64,000 nt of DNA. It comes from Ciceribacter ferrooxidans (GTDB taxonomy: Bacteria > Pseudomonadota > Alphaproteobacteria > Rhizobiales > Rhizobiaceae). The stretch's first letter is position 1. The number at the start of each line of letters is the position of its first letter. The stretch covers positions 186,001-250,000 of the forward strand of contig NZ_SDVB01000170.1 of assembly GCF_004137355.1 (NCBI RefSeq). The letters are read 5' to 3'. The notes under the pieces are model-generated. The model did no database searches. It was not told where the DNA came from and saw nothing but the letters and a program-made list of their open reading frames with translations. Below, one piece after another: positions 9,466 to 19,360 of the stretch. The translations under genes were made by a program, and so were the position numbers.

Positions 9466-10629
9466 ATGGCCACCAACGTCGTCGCCATCATCGGAGCCGG
9501 GATGGCGGGGCTTACGGCTGCGCTGGCGCTGGCGCGACACGGGATCCGCAGCGAGATCGTCGATCAGGCACCCCAGCTCGGTGAGGTTGGTGCCGGCCTG
9601 CAGATTTCGCCCAATGCCTCGCGAATCCTTCGCGAACTCGGCGTCCTTCGCGATATCGAGCAACGTTGGTGCGAGCCGCAAGAAATCCGGCTGAAATCCG
9701 GCGTGACGCTCGGGGCACTCGCCGCCGTCCCGGTGGGGGCTTTCGCGCGGGAGCGCTGGGGCGCACCCTACGGCGTTCTGCACCGATCGACGCTCCAGCA
9801 GGCACTCCTTTCTGCGGTGCTGCGCAATCCGCTCTGCAAGATCCATCTCGGCTGCCATATAGAGAGCCCGAGCGACGCGGCGGTGGCGCGCGCGACCGGC
9901 GAACAGACGGATCTCGTCATCGGCGCGGACGGCGTCTGGTCGAGAACCCGCGCCCGCATCCCGGATGCACCCAAGGCGCACTTTTCCGGCAACATCGCCT
10001 GGCGCTTCACGATGGCGGGAGCAAACGCCCCAGGCTTCCTCGATCCCGCGAACGTCACCGCTTTCCTCGGCCCGAGAACCCACCTCGTCTGCTATCCGCT
10101 GAAGGAGATCGGTGGTTTCAACATCGTGGCGATCGCCGCGGGCGTCGATCCCGGAGAAACCTGGTCGACGGAAGGCAGCGAGCGGCAGAGCCGGACGCTC
10201 GCCGAGCAATTCTCCGAATGGAATCCCGATATCCGGAACCTGCTTTCGAGTTTGCGAGGCGCCACCTTCTGGCCCCTCTACCAAGCGGGGCCCGGCCGGT
10301 GGCAAAACGGACGCGACACGGTGCTGATCGGTGATGCGGCACATGCAATGATGCCGTTCGCCGCACAGGGTGCGGCAATGGCGATCGAGGACGCCTTCGA
10401 ACTCGCCGGTCTCGTCGCGAGCACGCCGCTTCCCGAAGCACTCGCGATCTACGAGCGCGTTCGGCAGGCACGCGCCGCCCGGGTCGGCAAGCGCGGCGCG
10501 TTCAACCGCTTCGCCTATCATGCGCGCGGCCCGGTCCGCATCGCCCGCGACCTGGTGCTCGCGACGCGATCGCCGCAGAGCCTCGCCGCCGATCTGGACT
10601 GGCTCTACGGCTATCACGCGAAGGGCTGA
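9466..10629 (+). CDS. FAD-dependent aromatic-ring monooxygenase-like protein
   Basis: A 387-residue class A flavoprotein monooxygenase. It shows the N-terminal dinucleotide fold 'VAIIGAGMAGLTAALALARHG', the DG motif 'LVIGADGVWSRTR' and the GD motif 'VLIGDAAHAMMPFAAQGAAM', in the right order and spacing. Salicylate hydroxylase and UbiH-type enzymes share this layout, so a substrate cannot be given. It starts 31 bp after the zinc-finger gene on the same strand and may be co-transcribed with it. Confidence 0.88.
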   Translation: MATNVVAIIGAGMAGLTAALALARHGIRSEIVDQAPQLGEVGAGLQISPNASRILRELGVLRDIEQRWCEPQEIRLKSGVTLGALAAVPVGAFARERWGAPYGVLHRSTLQQALLSAVLRNPLCKIHLGCHIESPSDAAVARATGEQTDLVIGADGVWSRTRARIPDAPKAHFSGNIAWRFTMAGANAPGFLDPANVTAFLGPRTHLVCYPLKEIGGFNIVAIAAGVDPGETWSTEGSERQSRTLAEQFSEWNPDIRNLLSSLRGATFWPLYQAGPGRWQNGRDTVLIGDAAHAMMPFAAQGAAMAIEDAFELAGLVASTPLPEALAIYERVRQARAARVGKRGAFNRFAYHARGPVRIARDLVLATRSPQSLAADLDWLYGYHAKG

Positions 10630-10631
10630 CT

Positions 10632-11822
10632 TCAGGCCCCGGCCGCGGCCCTGAACCCGCGTTCGAGGTCGGCAATGATGTCCTCGACGTTCTCCAGTCC
10701 GATCTGCAGGCGGATGACCGGACCTTCGGCCGGCGCCTTGCGAATCTTGCGGTCGGAGAGGTCGACCATGACGGCGAGGCTCTCGTAGCCGCCCCAGGAA
10801 TAGCCGAGCCCGAAGAGCGAGAGTTCATTGAGAAAGGCGCGTGCCTTCGGCTTGAAGCTCTCCCGGTCATCCACCTTCAGCACGAAGGAGAAGATGCCGC
10901 TCGCGCCCTTGAAGTCGCGCTTCCATATGTCGTGGCCGAGAAAACTCGGCAGGCCAGGATGCAGGACCCTTGCGACGTCGTCACGCGCCTCGAGCCATGT
11001 GGCGACCGAAAGAGCACTCCTGTTGTGGTGCTCCAGCCGGAGGTTCATCGTGCGCAGCCCGCGCAGGATCATATAGGAATCGTCCGGCGAACCGCAGATA
11101 CCGAGCGTGCCGTTTGCTTCCTTCAACTGCGGCCAGTGGGCGGCGTTGGCCGAGACCGTGCCCATCAGGATGTCAGAATGGCCCGACGGATACTTCGTCG
11201 CCGCGTGGATCGAGACGTCGACGCCGAAATCGAGCGGCTTGAAATAAATCGGGGTCGCCCAGGTATTGTCCATCGTGACGACGCAGCCGTGCCTGTGCGC
11301 AGCCTCCGAGATCGCCCGGATGTCCTGCATCTCGAAGGTGTTGGAACCCGGAGCCTCCGTGTGTACCAGTCTCGTGTTCGGACGGATCAGCGCCTCGATC
11401 CCCGAACCGATGTCCGGATCATAATATTCGACAGTGACGCCGAGGCGGGTCAGCATCGTGTCGCAGAAATGACGGCAGGGTCCGTAGACCGAATCGACGA
11501 TGAGCGCGTGGTCGCCAGGTGAAAGGAAAGCCAGAAACGGAACCGTGATCGCGGCAAGTCCGCTCGGCACGAGAATGGTACCGGCCGAGCCTTCGAGTTC
11601 GTCGATCGCCTCGCAAAGCGCGTCCGTCGTCGGCGTCCCCCGTGTGCCGTAGGTATACTTCTGCGACCGCGTCTCCATGGTCTGAACATCGGGAAACAGA
11701 ACGGTCGAAGCATGGACCACGGGCGGGTTGACGAAGCCATGATAGCTCATCGGATCATTGCCGACATGGCACAAGCGCGTGTCCGTACCGGCGGCGGCCA
11801 GCATCTCTTTTCTGTCTCTCAT
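10632..11822 (-). CDS. metC: cystathionine beta-lyase (PLP-dependent, MetC-like)
   Basis: A 396-residue Cys/Met-metabolism PLP enzyme. The PLP-binding lysine lies in 'HAATKYPSGHSDILMG', and 'KYTYGTRGTPTTDALCEAID', 'VPSGLAAITVPFLAFL' and 'TMDNTWATPIYF' are the family's other landmarks. Cystathionine beta-lyase (making homocysteine, pyruvate and ammonia) is the best fit, but gamma-family members are close. I chose the ATG at 11822, preceded by GAGGAAAGG. The stop is 2 bp from the convergent monooxygenase stop. An imperfect dyad lies just upstream (see the intergenic entry). Confidence 0.88.
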   Translation of the reverse strand: MRDRKEMLAAAGTDTRLCHVGNDPMSYHGFVNPPVVHASTVLFPDVQTMETRSQKYTYGTRGTPTTDALCEAIDELEGSAGTILVPSGLAAITVPFLAFLSPGDHALIVDSVYGPCRHFCDTMLTRLGVTVEYYDPDIGSGIEALIRPNTRLVHTEAPGSNTFEMQDIRAISEAAHRHGCVVTMDNTWATPIYFKPLDFGVDVSIHAATKYPSGHSDILMGTVSANAAHWPQLKEANGTLGICGSPDDSYMILRGLRTMNLRLEHHNRSALSVATWLEARDDVARVLHPGLPSFLGHDIWKRDFKGASGIFSFVLKVDDRESFKPKARAFLNELSLFGLGYSWGGYESLAVMVDLSDRKIRKAPAEGPVIRLQIGLENVEDIIADLERGFRAAAGA

Positions 11823-12181
11823 GCGAACCAAGCCTTTCCTCGGGAATATGACGAGCGGATTTGTCGTATTCTGAAGAAAGGACGTCAAGGCACGTTTAGG
11901 CCTCCGCGACCGGAGTCTCGATGCTGGTTATGCGGCGAATCGGTGCTTTTTTAGCCAATTTCCGATTTTTTCCGCCATTTCCTGCCCGATTTTGATGCGA
12001 ATTAGGCATTTTTCCAATTTTCTACCCCATTTCGCGGACCGCAGTCTTGACCGTGGTTCATTTTAAGACTGTGATAGCACGGCTCGCACCGGGAGGTCAG
12101 CGGGCCGGCGGAGGCATGAAATCGTTCGAGCGAACGTGACCGTCGCGTATTTTCAAGAACAATAGACAAAGGTTGGGAAAA
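11823..12181. other. intergenic region between metC and aapJ
   Basis: This AT-richer region of 359 bp separates the divergent metC and aapJ genes. Near metC there is an imperfect dyad (GAATATGACG ... TGTCGTATTC, 11844-11871) that could be an operator or leader hairpin. Upstream of aapJ there is a 7-bp inverted repeat (CAGTCTT / AAGACTG, 12042-12048 and 12065-12071) overlapping a possible -35 box TTGACC at 12047. No convincing -10 follows at the right distance. I found no ORF with coding character in it. Confidence 0.5.
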
Positions 12182-13210
12182 ATGAACAAGAAGCTTCTGT
12201 CAGTCGCTCTCGGCGCTGCGGTCGTCGGTTTTGGTGCGCCGGCCGCGTTCGCGGGCACGCTGGACGACGTGAAGGCGAAGGGTTTCGTGCAGTGCGGCGT
12301 CAACGGCTCCAATCTCGCCGGCTTCGGCGCCCAGGACTCCTCGGGCAACTGGGCCGGTCTTGATGTCGACGTATGCCGTGCCGTTGCCGCTGCCGTTTTC
12401 GGCGACGCAACCAAGGTCAAGTACACCCCCCTCTCGGCAAAGGACCGCTTCCCGGCCCTGCAGTCGGGCGAAATCGACATGCTGGCCCGTAACACGACCT
12501 GGACCGCCAGCCGTGACTCGCAGCTCGGCTTCGACTTCCGCGTCGTCAACTACTACGACGGCCAGGGCTTCATGGTTCCGAAGAGCCTCAACGTAAAGTC
12601 CGCACTCGAGCTCTCGGGCGCTGCCGTCTGCGTACAGTCCGGCACGACGACCGAACTCAACCTCGCCGACTACTTCAAGGCCAACGGCCTCGAGTACAAG
12701 CCGGTCGTGTTCGAGAAGCAGGAAGAAGTCGACGCGGCCTACCAGTCCGGCCGTTGCGACGTCTACACGACCGACCAGTCCGGCCTCTACTCGATCCGCC
12801 TGTCGCTCGCCAACCCCGACGATCACATGGTTCTGCCGGAAATCATCTCCAAGGAACCCCTCGGCCCGGCCGTTCGCCAGAACGACTCCAAGTGGCTCGA
12901 CGTCATGACCTGGGCACATTTCGCCATGGTCGCAGGTGAAGAGTTCGGCATCACCTCCGCCAATGTCGACGAAATGCTGAAGTCCGAAAACCCGGACATC
13001 AAGCGCTTCCTCGGCGAGGAAAAGGACCAGACCATCGGCAAGGACCTCGGCCTTGACGAAAAGTGGGCCTACAACATCATCAAGCAGGTCGGCAACTACG
13101 GCGAGTCCTTCGAGCGCAACGTCGGCGCCGGCAGCCCGCTGAAGATCGAGCGCGGCCTCAACGCTCTGTGGACCAAGGGCGGTCTGCAGTACGCTCCGCC
13201 GATCCGCTGA
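12182..13210 (+). CDS. aapJ: general L-amino-acid ABC transporter, periplasmic binding protein
   Basis: A 342-residue solute-binding protein with a signal peptide (MNKKLLSVALGAAVVGFGAP, cleavage after AFA). The mature part has the type 3 family pattern: 'VKAKGFVQCGVNGSN', 'FPALQSGEIDMLARNTTWT' and 'ALELSGAAVCVQSGTTTELN'. It matches rhizobial AapJ in length and order, and it binds many L-amino acids for the AapQMP permease. I chose the ATG at 12182, with GGTTGGGAAAA upstream. A start three codons earlier is possible. It is the first gene of the aapJQMP operon. Confidence 0.95.
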   Translation: MNKKLLSVALGAAVVGFGAPAAFAGTLDDVKAKGFVQCGVNGSNLAGFGAQDSSGNWAGLDVDVCRAVAAAVFGDATKVKYTPLSAKDRFPALQSGEIDMLARNTTWTASRDSQLGFDFRVVNYYDGQGFMVPKSLNVKSALELSGAAVCVQSGTTTELNLADYFKANGLEYKPVVFEKQEEVDAAYQSGRCDVYTTDQSGLYSIRLSLANPDDHMVLPEIISKEPLGPAVRQNDSKWLDVMTWAHFAMVAGEEFGITSANVDEMLKSENPDIKRFLGEEKDQTIGKDLGLDEKWAYNIIKQVGNYGESFERNVGAGSPLKIERGLNALWTKGGLQYAPPIR

Positions 13211-13314
13211 GCGGTCGCAACCAGCATACCGGAAAGGCGCCGCGGCGCCTTTCCGATCGACAGAATGAAAAAAGGCAGCTACGAAAAATGATGGCTGCGA
13301 ACAGGGGATAATGC

Positions 13315-14508
13315 ATGGCAGTGGTCGCCTCGGGCCGGGACGGCAATAGCCGTTCGGTGCACTCTTTGCTGTACAATCCAGCTTTCCGTCAGTTCGTCTA
13401 TCAGGCGCTGACTCTCGTCTTCATCGTGTGGCTGTTCTGGTTCGCCGGAACCAATGCCGCCCAGAACCTCGCCCGCGCCAACATGACGGCCGGGTTCGAG
13501 TTTCTGAGAAACCGCGCGGGCTTCGACATCGCCCAGACGCCGATCGCCTATACGAGCGACAATACATACTTGCAGGCGCTCGCGGTCGGCCTGGTGAATA
13601 CGTTGATCATCGCCGTAAGCGGGATCATCACGGCCAGCGTCATCGGGCTGATCGTCGGCATTGGCCGGCTTTCGCACAACTGGCTGATCTCTCGGCTCGC
13701 GACGGTCTATGTGGAAGTGTTCCGCAACATTCCGCCGCTGCTCGTCATCTTCTTCTGGTACAAGGGCGTTCTTTCGCTGCTGCCGGAGGTCCGGTCGGCG
13801 TTGGCCTTGCCGCTCTCCGTCTTCGTGAGCAACCGCGGCATATACATGCCGGCACCGGTCTTCGGCGAAGGCATCTCATTGGTCGTCGGAACCTTCGTCA
13901 TTGGCATCGCCGCTGCCATCTTCTATGCCCGCTGGGCGACGAAGAGACAGCTCGCCACGGGCAAGCGCCCGCCGGTCCTCTGGGTCAATATCGCACTGAT
14001 CGTCGGACTGCCGCTCGTCGTCTTCGTCGTGCTCGGCGCGCCGATCACTTTCGACATTCCGGAACTCGGCAAATTCAACATGCGCGGCGGCACCGTCATC
14101 GGTCCGGAGTTCCTGTCGCTCTACATGGCGCTGTCCTTCTACACGGCCGCGTTCATCGCCGAGATCGTGCGTGCCGGTATCCGTGGCGTGCCGAAGGGCC
14201 AGACGGAAGCGGCGAGCGCGCTCGGCCTGCGGAGCGGTCCGACGATGCGTCTCGTCGTCCTGCCGCAGGCGTTGCGGATCATCATTCCGCCGCTCACCTC
14301 GCAGTACCTCAACCTGACCAAGAACTCCTCGCTTGCCGTCGCCATCGGTTACGCCGATCTGGTCGCGGTCGGCGGGACTATCCTCAATCAGTCCGGCCAT
14401 TCGATCGAGATCATCGCGATCTGGATGCTGATCTACGTGTCGATCAGCCTCGCGACCTCTCTCTTCATGAACTGGTTCAATGCCAAGATGGCCCTGGTGG
14501 AGCGCTGA
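13315..14508 (+). CDS. aapQ: general L-amino-acid ABC transporter, permease AapQ
   Basis: A 397-residue inner-membrane permease. It has an N-terminal membrane segment ([20 protein letters not shown]) and a long periplasmic insert typical of AapQ. The C-terminal transmembrane domain carries the EAA-type loop '[22 protein letters not shown]', through which it contacts the ATPase. It pairs with AapM to form the translocation pore. It starts about 104 bp after aapJ; no terminator is evident in that gap, but it could allow differential expression of the binding protein. Confidence 0.94.
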   Translation: MAVVASGRDGNSRSVHSLLYNPAFRQFVYQALTLVFIVWLFWFAGTNAAQNLARANMTAGFEFLRNRAGFDIAQTPIAYTSDNTYLQALAVGLVNTLIIAVSGIITASVIGLIVGIGRLSHNWLISRLATVYVEVFRNIPPLLVIFFWYKGVLSLLPEVRSALALPLSVFVSNRGIYMPAPVFGEGISLVVGTFVIGIAAAIFYARWATKRQLATGKRPPVLWVNIALIVGLPLVVFVVLGAPITFDIPELGKFNMRGGTVIGPEFLSLYMALSFYTAAFIAEIVRAGIRGVPKGQTEAASALGLRSGPTMRLVVLPQALRIIIPPLTSQYLNLTKNSSLAVAIGYADLVAVGGTILNQSGHSIEIIAIWMLIYVSISLATSLFMNWFNAKMALVER

Positions 14509-14509
14509 C

Positions 14510-15667
14510 ATGAGCGAAAACAACGTCTCCTATCTCCGCCAGGAGTTCCTGGCGCCCCGACCCGCCCCGCTGAGCGACCGCTCGGCGATCGGCTGGGCCC
14601 GCAAGAACCTTTTTGCGAGCCCACTCGACGCGGTAACGACAATCATCTTCGGCGTGATCATCGTCTGGTTCGCCGTGTCGGCCTTCGACTGGCTGTTCAT
14701 CTCGGCCGTCTGGACGGGCGAAGGCCGTGCGGTCTGCGCCACCACCGTTCAGGGCGGAATCCAGCCGGATGGTTGGAGCGGCGCATGCTGGGCTTACGTC
14801 GGTGACTGGTTCACCCAGTTCATGGTCGGCTCCTATCCCCGCGACCAGCTCTGGCGTCCGATCCTCATCGCCGTCCTCTTCGTGGGCCTGCTCGCTCCGA
14901 TGCTCGTGCCCTCGGCACCGCGCAAGGGGCTCAACGCGCTGCTGCTGCTCGTCGTCCTGCCGATCCTCGCCTATGTGCTGCTGCTCGGTGGCTGGTTCGG
15001 CCTCCCCCACGTTGAAACGAGCCAGTGGGGTGGCCTGATGGTGACGCTGCTGCTGTCCTTCGTCGGCATCGTGGTCTCCCTGCCCTTCGGCATCGTGCTC
15101 GCGCTCGGCCGTCGCTCCGACATGCCGATCGTGCGGAGCGCTTCCATCGGGTTCATCGAGCTCGTCCGCGGCGTTCCGCTGATCACCGTGCTCTTCATGG
15201 CGAGCGTGCTGTTGCCGCTTTTCCTGACGCCCGGCAACAACATCGACAAGTTCGTGCGGGCACTGGTCGGCGTCTCGATCTTCGCCTCGGCCTACATGGC
15301 CGAAGTCATCCGCGGCGGCCTGCAGGCCATTCCGAAGGGTCAGTATGAAGGTGCCGACTCGCTTGGCCTCACCTACTGGCAGAAGATGATCCTGATCATC
15401 ATGCCGCAGGCGATCAAGCTCGTCATTCCGGGCATCGTCAACACCTTCATCGGCATGTTCAAGGACACCTCGCTCGTGTCGATCATCAACATGTACGACC
15501 TGCTCGGCATCGTGAAGGCGAGTTTCGGTGACGCCAGCTGGCTCACCCCGGTGACCCCGCTCACCGGCCTCATCTTCGCCGGCTTTGTATTCTGGTTGTT
15601 CTGCTTCGGGATGTCGCGCTACTCGGCTTTCGTCGAGCGCCGCCTGGACAGAGGCCACAAGAGATAA
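14510..15667 (+). CDS. aapM: general L-amino-acid ABC transporter, permease AapM
   Basis: A 385-residue permease, second half of the Aap channel. It has an N-terminal hydrophobic segment ([20 protein letters not shown]) and a periplasmic part with cysteines. The C-terminal permease domain has '[20 protein letters not shown]' as the ATPase-coupling EAA loop. I chose the ATG at 14510, 1 bp after the aapQ stop, which suggests translational coupling. An in-frame upstream start at 14480 would overlap aapQ and has no family support. Confidence 0.94.
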   Translation: MSENNVSYLRQEFLAPRPAPLSDRSAIGWARKNLFASPLDAVTTIIFGVIIVWFAVSAFDWLFISAVWTGEGRAVCATTVQGGIQPDGWSGACWAYVGDWFTQFMVGSYPRDQLWRPILIAVLFVGLLAPMLVPSAPRKGLNALLLLVVLPILAYVLLLGGWFGLPHVETSQWGGLMVTLLLSFVGIVVSLPFGIVLALGRRSDMPIVRSASIGFIELVRGVPLITVLFMASVLLPLFLTPGNNIDKFVRALVGVSIFASAYMAEVIRGGLQAIPKGQYEGADSLGLTYWQKMILIIMPQAIKLVIPGIVNTFIGMFKDTSLVSIINMYDLLGIVKASFGDASWLTPVTPLTGLIFAGFVFWLFCFGMSRYSAFVERRLDRGHKR

Positions 15668-15682
15668 ATGAGAGGAACAAAC

Positions 15683-16453
15683 ATGGCCCAGCAAGCCGTT
15701 CAATCCGGAATTTCGCAGACGGAAGTCGCGGTCGAAATCGTCAACATGAACAAGTGGTACGGGGACTTCCACGTGCTGCGCGACGTCAACCTCAAGGTCA
15801 TGAAGGGCGAGCGCATCGTCATCGCCGGTCCTTCCGGATCTGGCAAGTCGACTATGATCCGCTGCATCAACCGGCTCGAGGAGCATCAGGCCGGGCAGAT
15901 CGTCGTCGACGGCATCGAACTCACCAACGACCTGAAGAAGATCGATGAAGTCCGCCGCGAAGTCGGCATGGTGTTCCAGCACTTCAACCTCTTCCCGCAT
16001 CTGACGATCCTCGAGAACTGCACGCTTGCCCCGATCTGGGTCCGCAAGATGCCGAAGAAGGAAGCCGAAGAGGTCGCCATGCACTTCCTGAAGCGCGTGA
16101 AGATCCCGGAACAGGCCAACAAGTATCCGGGCCAGCTCTCCGGCGGCCAGCAGCAGCGCGTGGCGATTGCGCGCGCGCTCTGCATGAAGCCGAAGATCAT
16201 GCTCTTCGATGAACCGACCTCAGCGCTCGACCCGGAAATGGTCAAGGAAGTGCTCGATACCATGGTCGGCCTCGCGGAAGAAGGCATGACCATGCTCTGC
16301 GTCACCCATGAAATGGGCTTCGCCCGTCAGGTCGCCAACCGCGTGATCTTCATGGACCAGGGGCAGATCGTCGAGCAGAACTCGCCGGCCGAGTTCTTCG
16401 ACAATCCGCAGCACGAGCGCACCAAGCTGTTCCTGAGCCAGATCCTGCACTGA
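15683..16453 (+). CDS. aapP: general L-amino-acid ABC transporter, ATP-binding protein AapP
   Basis: A 256-residue ABC ATPase with Walker A '[18 protein letters not shown]', Q-loop '[18 protein letters not shown]', signature '[15 protein letters not shown]', Walker B '[14 protein letters not shown]' and the switch histidine in '[10 protein letters not shown]'. It powers AapQM. I chose the ATG at 15683 because GAGAGGAAC precedes it. Five codons more are possible upstream. It is the last gene of the aap operon and is followed by an intrinsic terminator. Confidence 0.96.
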   Translation: MAQQAVQSGISQTEVAVEIVNMNKWYGDFHVLRDVNLKVMKGERIVIAGPSGSGKSTMIRCINRLEEHQAGQIVVDGIELTNDLKKIDEVRREVGMVFQHFNLFPHLTILENCTLAPIWVRKMPKKEAEEVAMHFLKRVKIPEQANKYPGQLSGGQQQRVAIARALCMKPKIMLFDEPTSALDPEMVKEVLDTMVGLAEEGMTMLCVTHEMGFARQVANRVIFMDQGQIVEQNSPAEFFDNPQHERTKLFLSQILH

Positions 16454-16477
16454 CAGGCGGACTCAGCGCCGACACGA

Positions 16478-16512
16478 AAACCCGCCCGGCTCATCGCCGC
16501 GGCGGGTTTCTC
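16478..16512 (+). terminator. intrinsic terminator of the aapJQMP operon
   Basis: A 9-bp perfect stem (AAACCCGCC / GGCGGGTTT) with a 14-nt loop ends in a T-rich stretch (TTTCTCTTT). It begins 25 bp after the aapP stop codon. Confidence 0.85.
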
Positions 16513-16540
16513 TTTGCTTCCCGCCGTCCGGAGGTACCCC

Positions 16541-17302
16541 CTACGGGCACCAACCCTTGCGTTCCCCGGCCCTCGGCTGTGCCAGGCCATCGTTCAGGAG
16601 GACGGCACCGAGCGAGCGTCCGTTGCGCAGCACGACCTTGTATTCACTGCCCGAAGCCGCAACCGGCATGCCTGGTGCCACGAGATCGAAGGCGCCGGCA
16701 TTGAGCAGTTCCTTGAGCCGGACCTTGGCGGCAAAGCCCTTGTCCCGCTCCGCCTGGCACTTCGCCCTCTCCGTCTGGGGCGCGACCGCGTCAGCAAGCA
16801 CGATCTTCGTCTTGTGATGCCAGAAGGTGTCGCCGCTCGCGACGCAGTTGTCGAGCCCGGAGGTGCCGCAATAATAGAAGGTGCCGGCAAAGCCCCTGCC
16901 CTCCATACCAGCCTCGGACGGCCGCTGTTGCGGCAGCGCTTGCGGCAAAGTCTTGCCCACTGGCGCAGGCGGGATCAGCGCTGCGGTTGTACGGCCCGGT
17001 GCGGGTTTCGGTTTGGCCGTCGAACCGACAGCGGCGGGCGGAACGGTCCTTGCCGGCGATGATTTGCTCGCGGTGCCGCCGTCCGCCCCCTTGCCGGCTC
17101 CGCCGCTCTTCGGCTGCACCAGAGCGGCAATCCTCGGCCAGCTCGCCTGCCACTGGTCACGACTGTCGTAAACGGCGATGGCGCCGGCGACGACGATCAG
17201 CGCGCCGGCCCATGGCCAGAGGCTGCCGGACGAGCGCGAGCTGGACGATTTGCGGCGCTTGCGCGGCGCGCGCCTGGATGACGACGAAGGAGAACGAGCC
17301 AT
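16541..17302 (-). CDS. membrane-anchored protein with a thermonuclease-like (SNase/OB-fold) C-terminal domain
   Basis: A 253-residue protein. The N-terminus is very basic and serine-rich (MARSPSSSSRRAPRKRRKSS), followed by one membrane helix (WPWAGALIVVAGAIAVY, about 29-45). A low-complexity Pro/Ala/Lys linker runs to about residue 125. The C-terminal part ('TKIVLADAVAPQTERAKCQ', 'GFAAKVRLKELLNAG', 'GRSLGAVLLNDGLAQP') resembles staphylococcal-nuclease-type domains. The catalytic arginine and glutamate set is not clearly complete, so nuclease activity is doubtful. Its stop faces the aap terminator. Confidence 0.6.
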   Translation of the reverse strand: MARSPSSSSRRAPRKRRKSSSSRSSGSLWPWAGALIVVAGAIAVYDSRDQWQASWPRIAALVQPKSGGAGKGADGGTASKSSPARTVPPAAVGSTAKPKPAPGRTTAALIPPAPVGKTLPQALPQQRPSEAGMEGRGFAGTFYYCGTSGLDNCVASGDTFWHHKTKIVLADAVAPQTERAKCQAERDKGFAAKVRLKELLNAGAFDLVAPGMPVAASGSEYKVVLRNGRSLGAVLLNDGLAQPRAGERKGWCP

Positions 17303-17429
17303 GCGAATACCTCACGTCCCGCCATTATCACGGCGCGGGAGTCGTCGCCAGAGGGCGCGAGAACGAGACAGGAACAAGGCGACAATGGTCACCGCGACGA
17401 TGCACGTGGGAGCTGGAAAACCGGAGGAT

Positions 17430-17506
<77 letters not shown>

Positions 17507-17566
17507 TCCGTGTGTCGCCTTCTGGTCCGGCGGACGACGACGGCGGTCCTGCAAGGCCGGACGCGG

Positions 17567-17872
17567 TCAGTGCGTCCAGGGCTGCAGGCGGTTATAACGG
17601 AAATTGTCGGTATAGGATACGACCTGGCGCTTGGCTTCCTTGGGCAGGATCACCCGGTATTCGATGCCGTTGCGCTTGGCGAAAGCTTCTGCCTGTTCGA
17701 GCGTCTCGAAGGTGATCCTGACCTGCTGGCGCGTATCGGCCGAGCTCGTATAGCCCATCATCGGCTCGACCTTGCGCGGCACTTCCTGCTCGTATTCGAG
17801 CAGCCAGAACTGCGTCTTGGCCTTGCCCGACTGCATGGCGGTCTTGGCGGGGCGATAAATCTTGGCGGTCAT
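17567..17872 (-). CDS. ETC complex I subunit (NDUFS4-like)
   Basis: A 101-residue protein whose sequence ('MTAKIYRPAKTAMQSGKAKT', 'WLLEYEQE', 'FETLEQAEAFAKRNGIEYRV') fits the ETC_C1_NDUFS4 family, an accessory subunit of alphaproteobacterial and mitochondrial NADH:quinone oxidoreductase. I chose the ATG at 17872, with TTTGGAGCTC upstream. The frame continues open upstream through the tRNA-Pro gene, which cannot be coding. It lies between two tRNA genes, all on the minus strand. Confidence 0.9.
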   Translation of the reverse strand: MTAKIYRPAKTAMQSGKAKTQFWLLEYEQEVPRKVEPMMGYTSSADTRQQVRITFETLEQAEAFAKRNGIEYRVILPKEAKRQVVSYTDNFRYNRLQPWTH

Positions 17873-17942
17873 GTCGCAACGAGCTCCAAAGGACTGCGAA
17901 GGAAGGAAGGTCCCTTCCTGGACGATCGCAGGACCACCGCGG

Positions 17943-18019
<77 letters not shown>

Positions 18020-18112
18020 TTCCAGCGATCAATGCCGAAATACACGGTTCACCCGTCATGGGCAACAGCTAAAATCGACTTTCCGCCACCGTGAACGGTG
18101 ACAAAAACGCTG

Positions 18113-18586
18113 TCATTTCAACGCCGCCCGGGCCGCGTCGACATCCACACGACTGCCCGGGACGATGCCGAGGGCGGCCGACCGTCCGCCGTTGACCTCC
18201 AGCACGTAGCGAACCGGTCCGGGAGAGGCGATGATATCCTCCGAATAGGGCACCGTGCGCTCGGCAATGCGGCTGACGACACCCTTCTCGTCGATGAACA
18301 GCATATCAAGCGAAAGAGGCGTGTTCTTCATCCACATCATCACCGTCCGTGCTTCGCCGAAATCGAAGATCATGCCGGAATCGGCGTCCAGCTCGGTCCT
18401 GAACATCAGCCCGTGCTCACGCTCGGCCGCCGTGCCCGCCCATTCCACCTGAAAGACATGGCGCTCGCCGCTTGGCGTTTCAATCGCCAGCGCCGTCTTG
18501 CGCAGGTCGGCCTCTTGCGCCGAAGCCGCCACCGGAAGCAACAAAAAAAGCGCCAGGACAGCGCTTCTCCAGATTTCGCCGATCAT
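18113..18586 (-). CDS. DUF192 family exported protein
   Basis: A 157-residue protein with a signal peptide (IGEIWRSAVLALFLLLPVAA, cleavage after ASA). The DUF192 core is visible as 'VEWAGTAAEREHGLMFRTEL', 'MWMKNTPLSLDMLFID' and 'YVLEVNGGRSAALGI'. The family is widespread and uncharacterised, probably a periplasmic small beta-barrel. I chose the ATG at 18586, with GAGG upstream. A TTG five codons earlier would overlap the cold-shock gene stop. Same strand as, and 11 bp after, the cold-shock gene. Confidence 0.85.
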   Translation of the reverse strand: MIGEIWRSAVLALFLLLPVAASAQEADLRKTALAIETPSGERHVFQVEWAGTAAEREHGLMFRTELDADSGMIFDFGEARTVMMWMKNTPLSLDMLFIDEKGVVSRIAERTVPYSEDIIASPGPVRYVLEVNGGRSAALGIVPGSRVDVDAARAALK

Positions 18587-18597
18587 AAGACGCTGCC

Positions 18598-19176
18598 TCA
18601 ATGGGCGCGGGTCGCCGGGCCCGGATTGTCAGGATGGATTTCGGCGGCCATCAGCCCCTTTTCACCATTGCCGAAGCGTACCAAAACGCTCTGCCCGGGC
18701 CGAAGTTCCGTAAGACCGTAGCGCCGAAGGGTCTCCATGTGGACGAAAATGTCTTCCGTGCCCTCGCCGCGGGTCAGGAAGCCGAAACCCTTGGTGCGGT
18801 TGAACCACTTCACCAGCACCCGCTCGAGCCCGCTCGTCGGCGTCACCTGCACATGGGTGCGCACCGGCGGCATCTGCGAGGGGTGGATCGCCGTCGACTG
18901 GTCCATGGAGAGGATGCGGAAGGTCTGGTAACCGCGTTCGCGCTTCTGTATCAGCGCGACGATGCGCGTACCCTCGAGGATGGTCTGGTAACCGTCGCGC
19001 CGCAAGCAGGTCACGTGCAGCAGGACATCCTGCATGCCGTTGTCCGGAACGATGAACCCGAATCCCTTGGCGACATCGAACCACTTGACGATGCCGGTAA
19101 TCTCGAGGAGTTCGACGCCTTCGCCGGACAGCTCCTCGAACTCAACGAGCCCTTTCGATGAAATCCTGTCCGCCAT
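18598..19176 (-). CDS. protein with two cold-shock domains (CspA family)
   Basis: A 192-residue protein with two cold-shock domains. The first has 'GIVKWFDVAKGFGFIVPDNG' (about 27-46) and 'DVLLHVTCLRRDG'. The second has 'VLVKWFNRTKGFGFLTRGEG' (about 118-137) and 'DIFVHMETLRRYG'. The RNP1 (KGFGFI/KGFGFL) and RNP2 (DVLLHV/DIFVHM) nucleic-acid-binding motifs are present in both. Duplicated-CSD proteins of about 190 residues are common in Rhizobiales and are thought to bind single-stranded RNA or DNA. The second domain reaches close to the C-terminus. Confidence 0.92.
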   Translation of the reverse strand: MADRISSKGLVEFEELSGEGVELLEITGIVKWFDVAKGFGFIVPDNGMQDVLLHVTCLRRDGYQTILEGTRIVALIQKRERGYQTFRILSMDQSTAIHPSQMPPVRTHVQVTPTSGLERVLVKWFNRTKGFGFLTRGEGTEDIFVHMETLRRYGLTELRPGQSVLVRFGNGEKGLMAAEIHPDNPGPATRAH

Positions 19177-19360
19177 TTCCTCACGCCCCTCGAAAACGCG
19201 TCACACCGGTTCGTTAACTGATTCTTGACGAACAAGTTAACATTCGCCTGTTGGTGTCGCGCAAGTCCCTGTCTAAGATATACCCAAATCCTTTTGACGC
19301 TTCATCCTTGCTCGAAGCTGTCGTCTGCTCCATATCCGGACACGTTATTAGGAGGACATC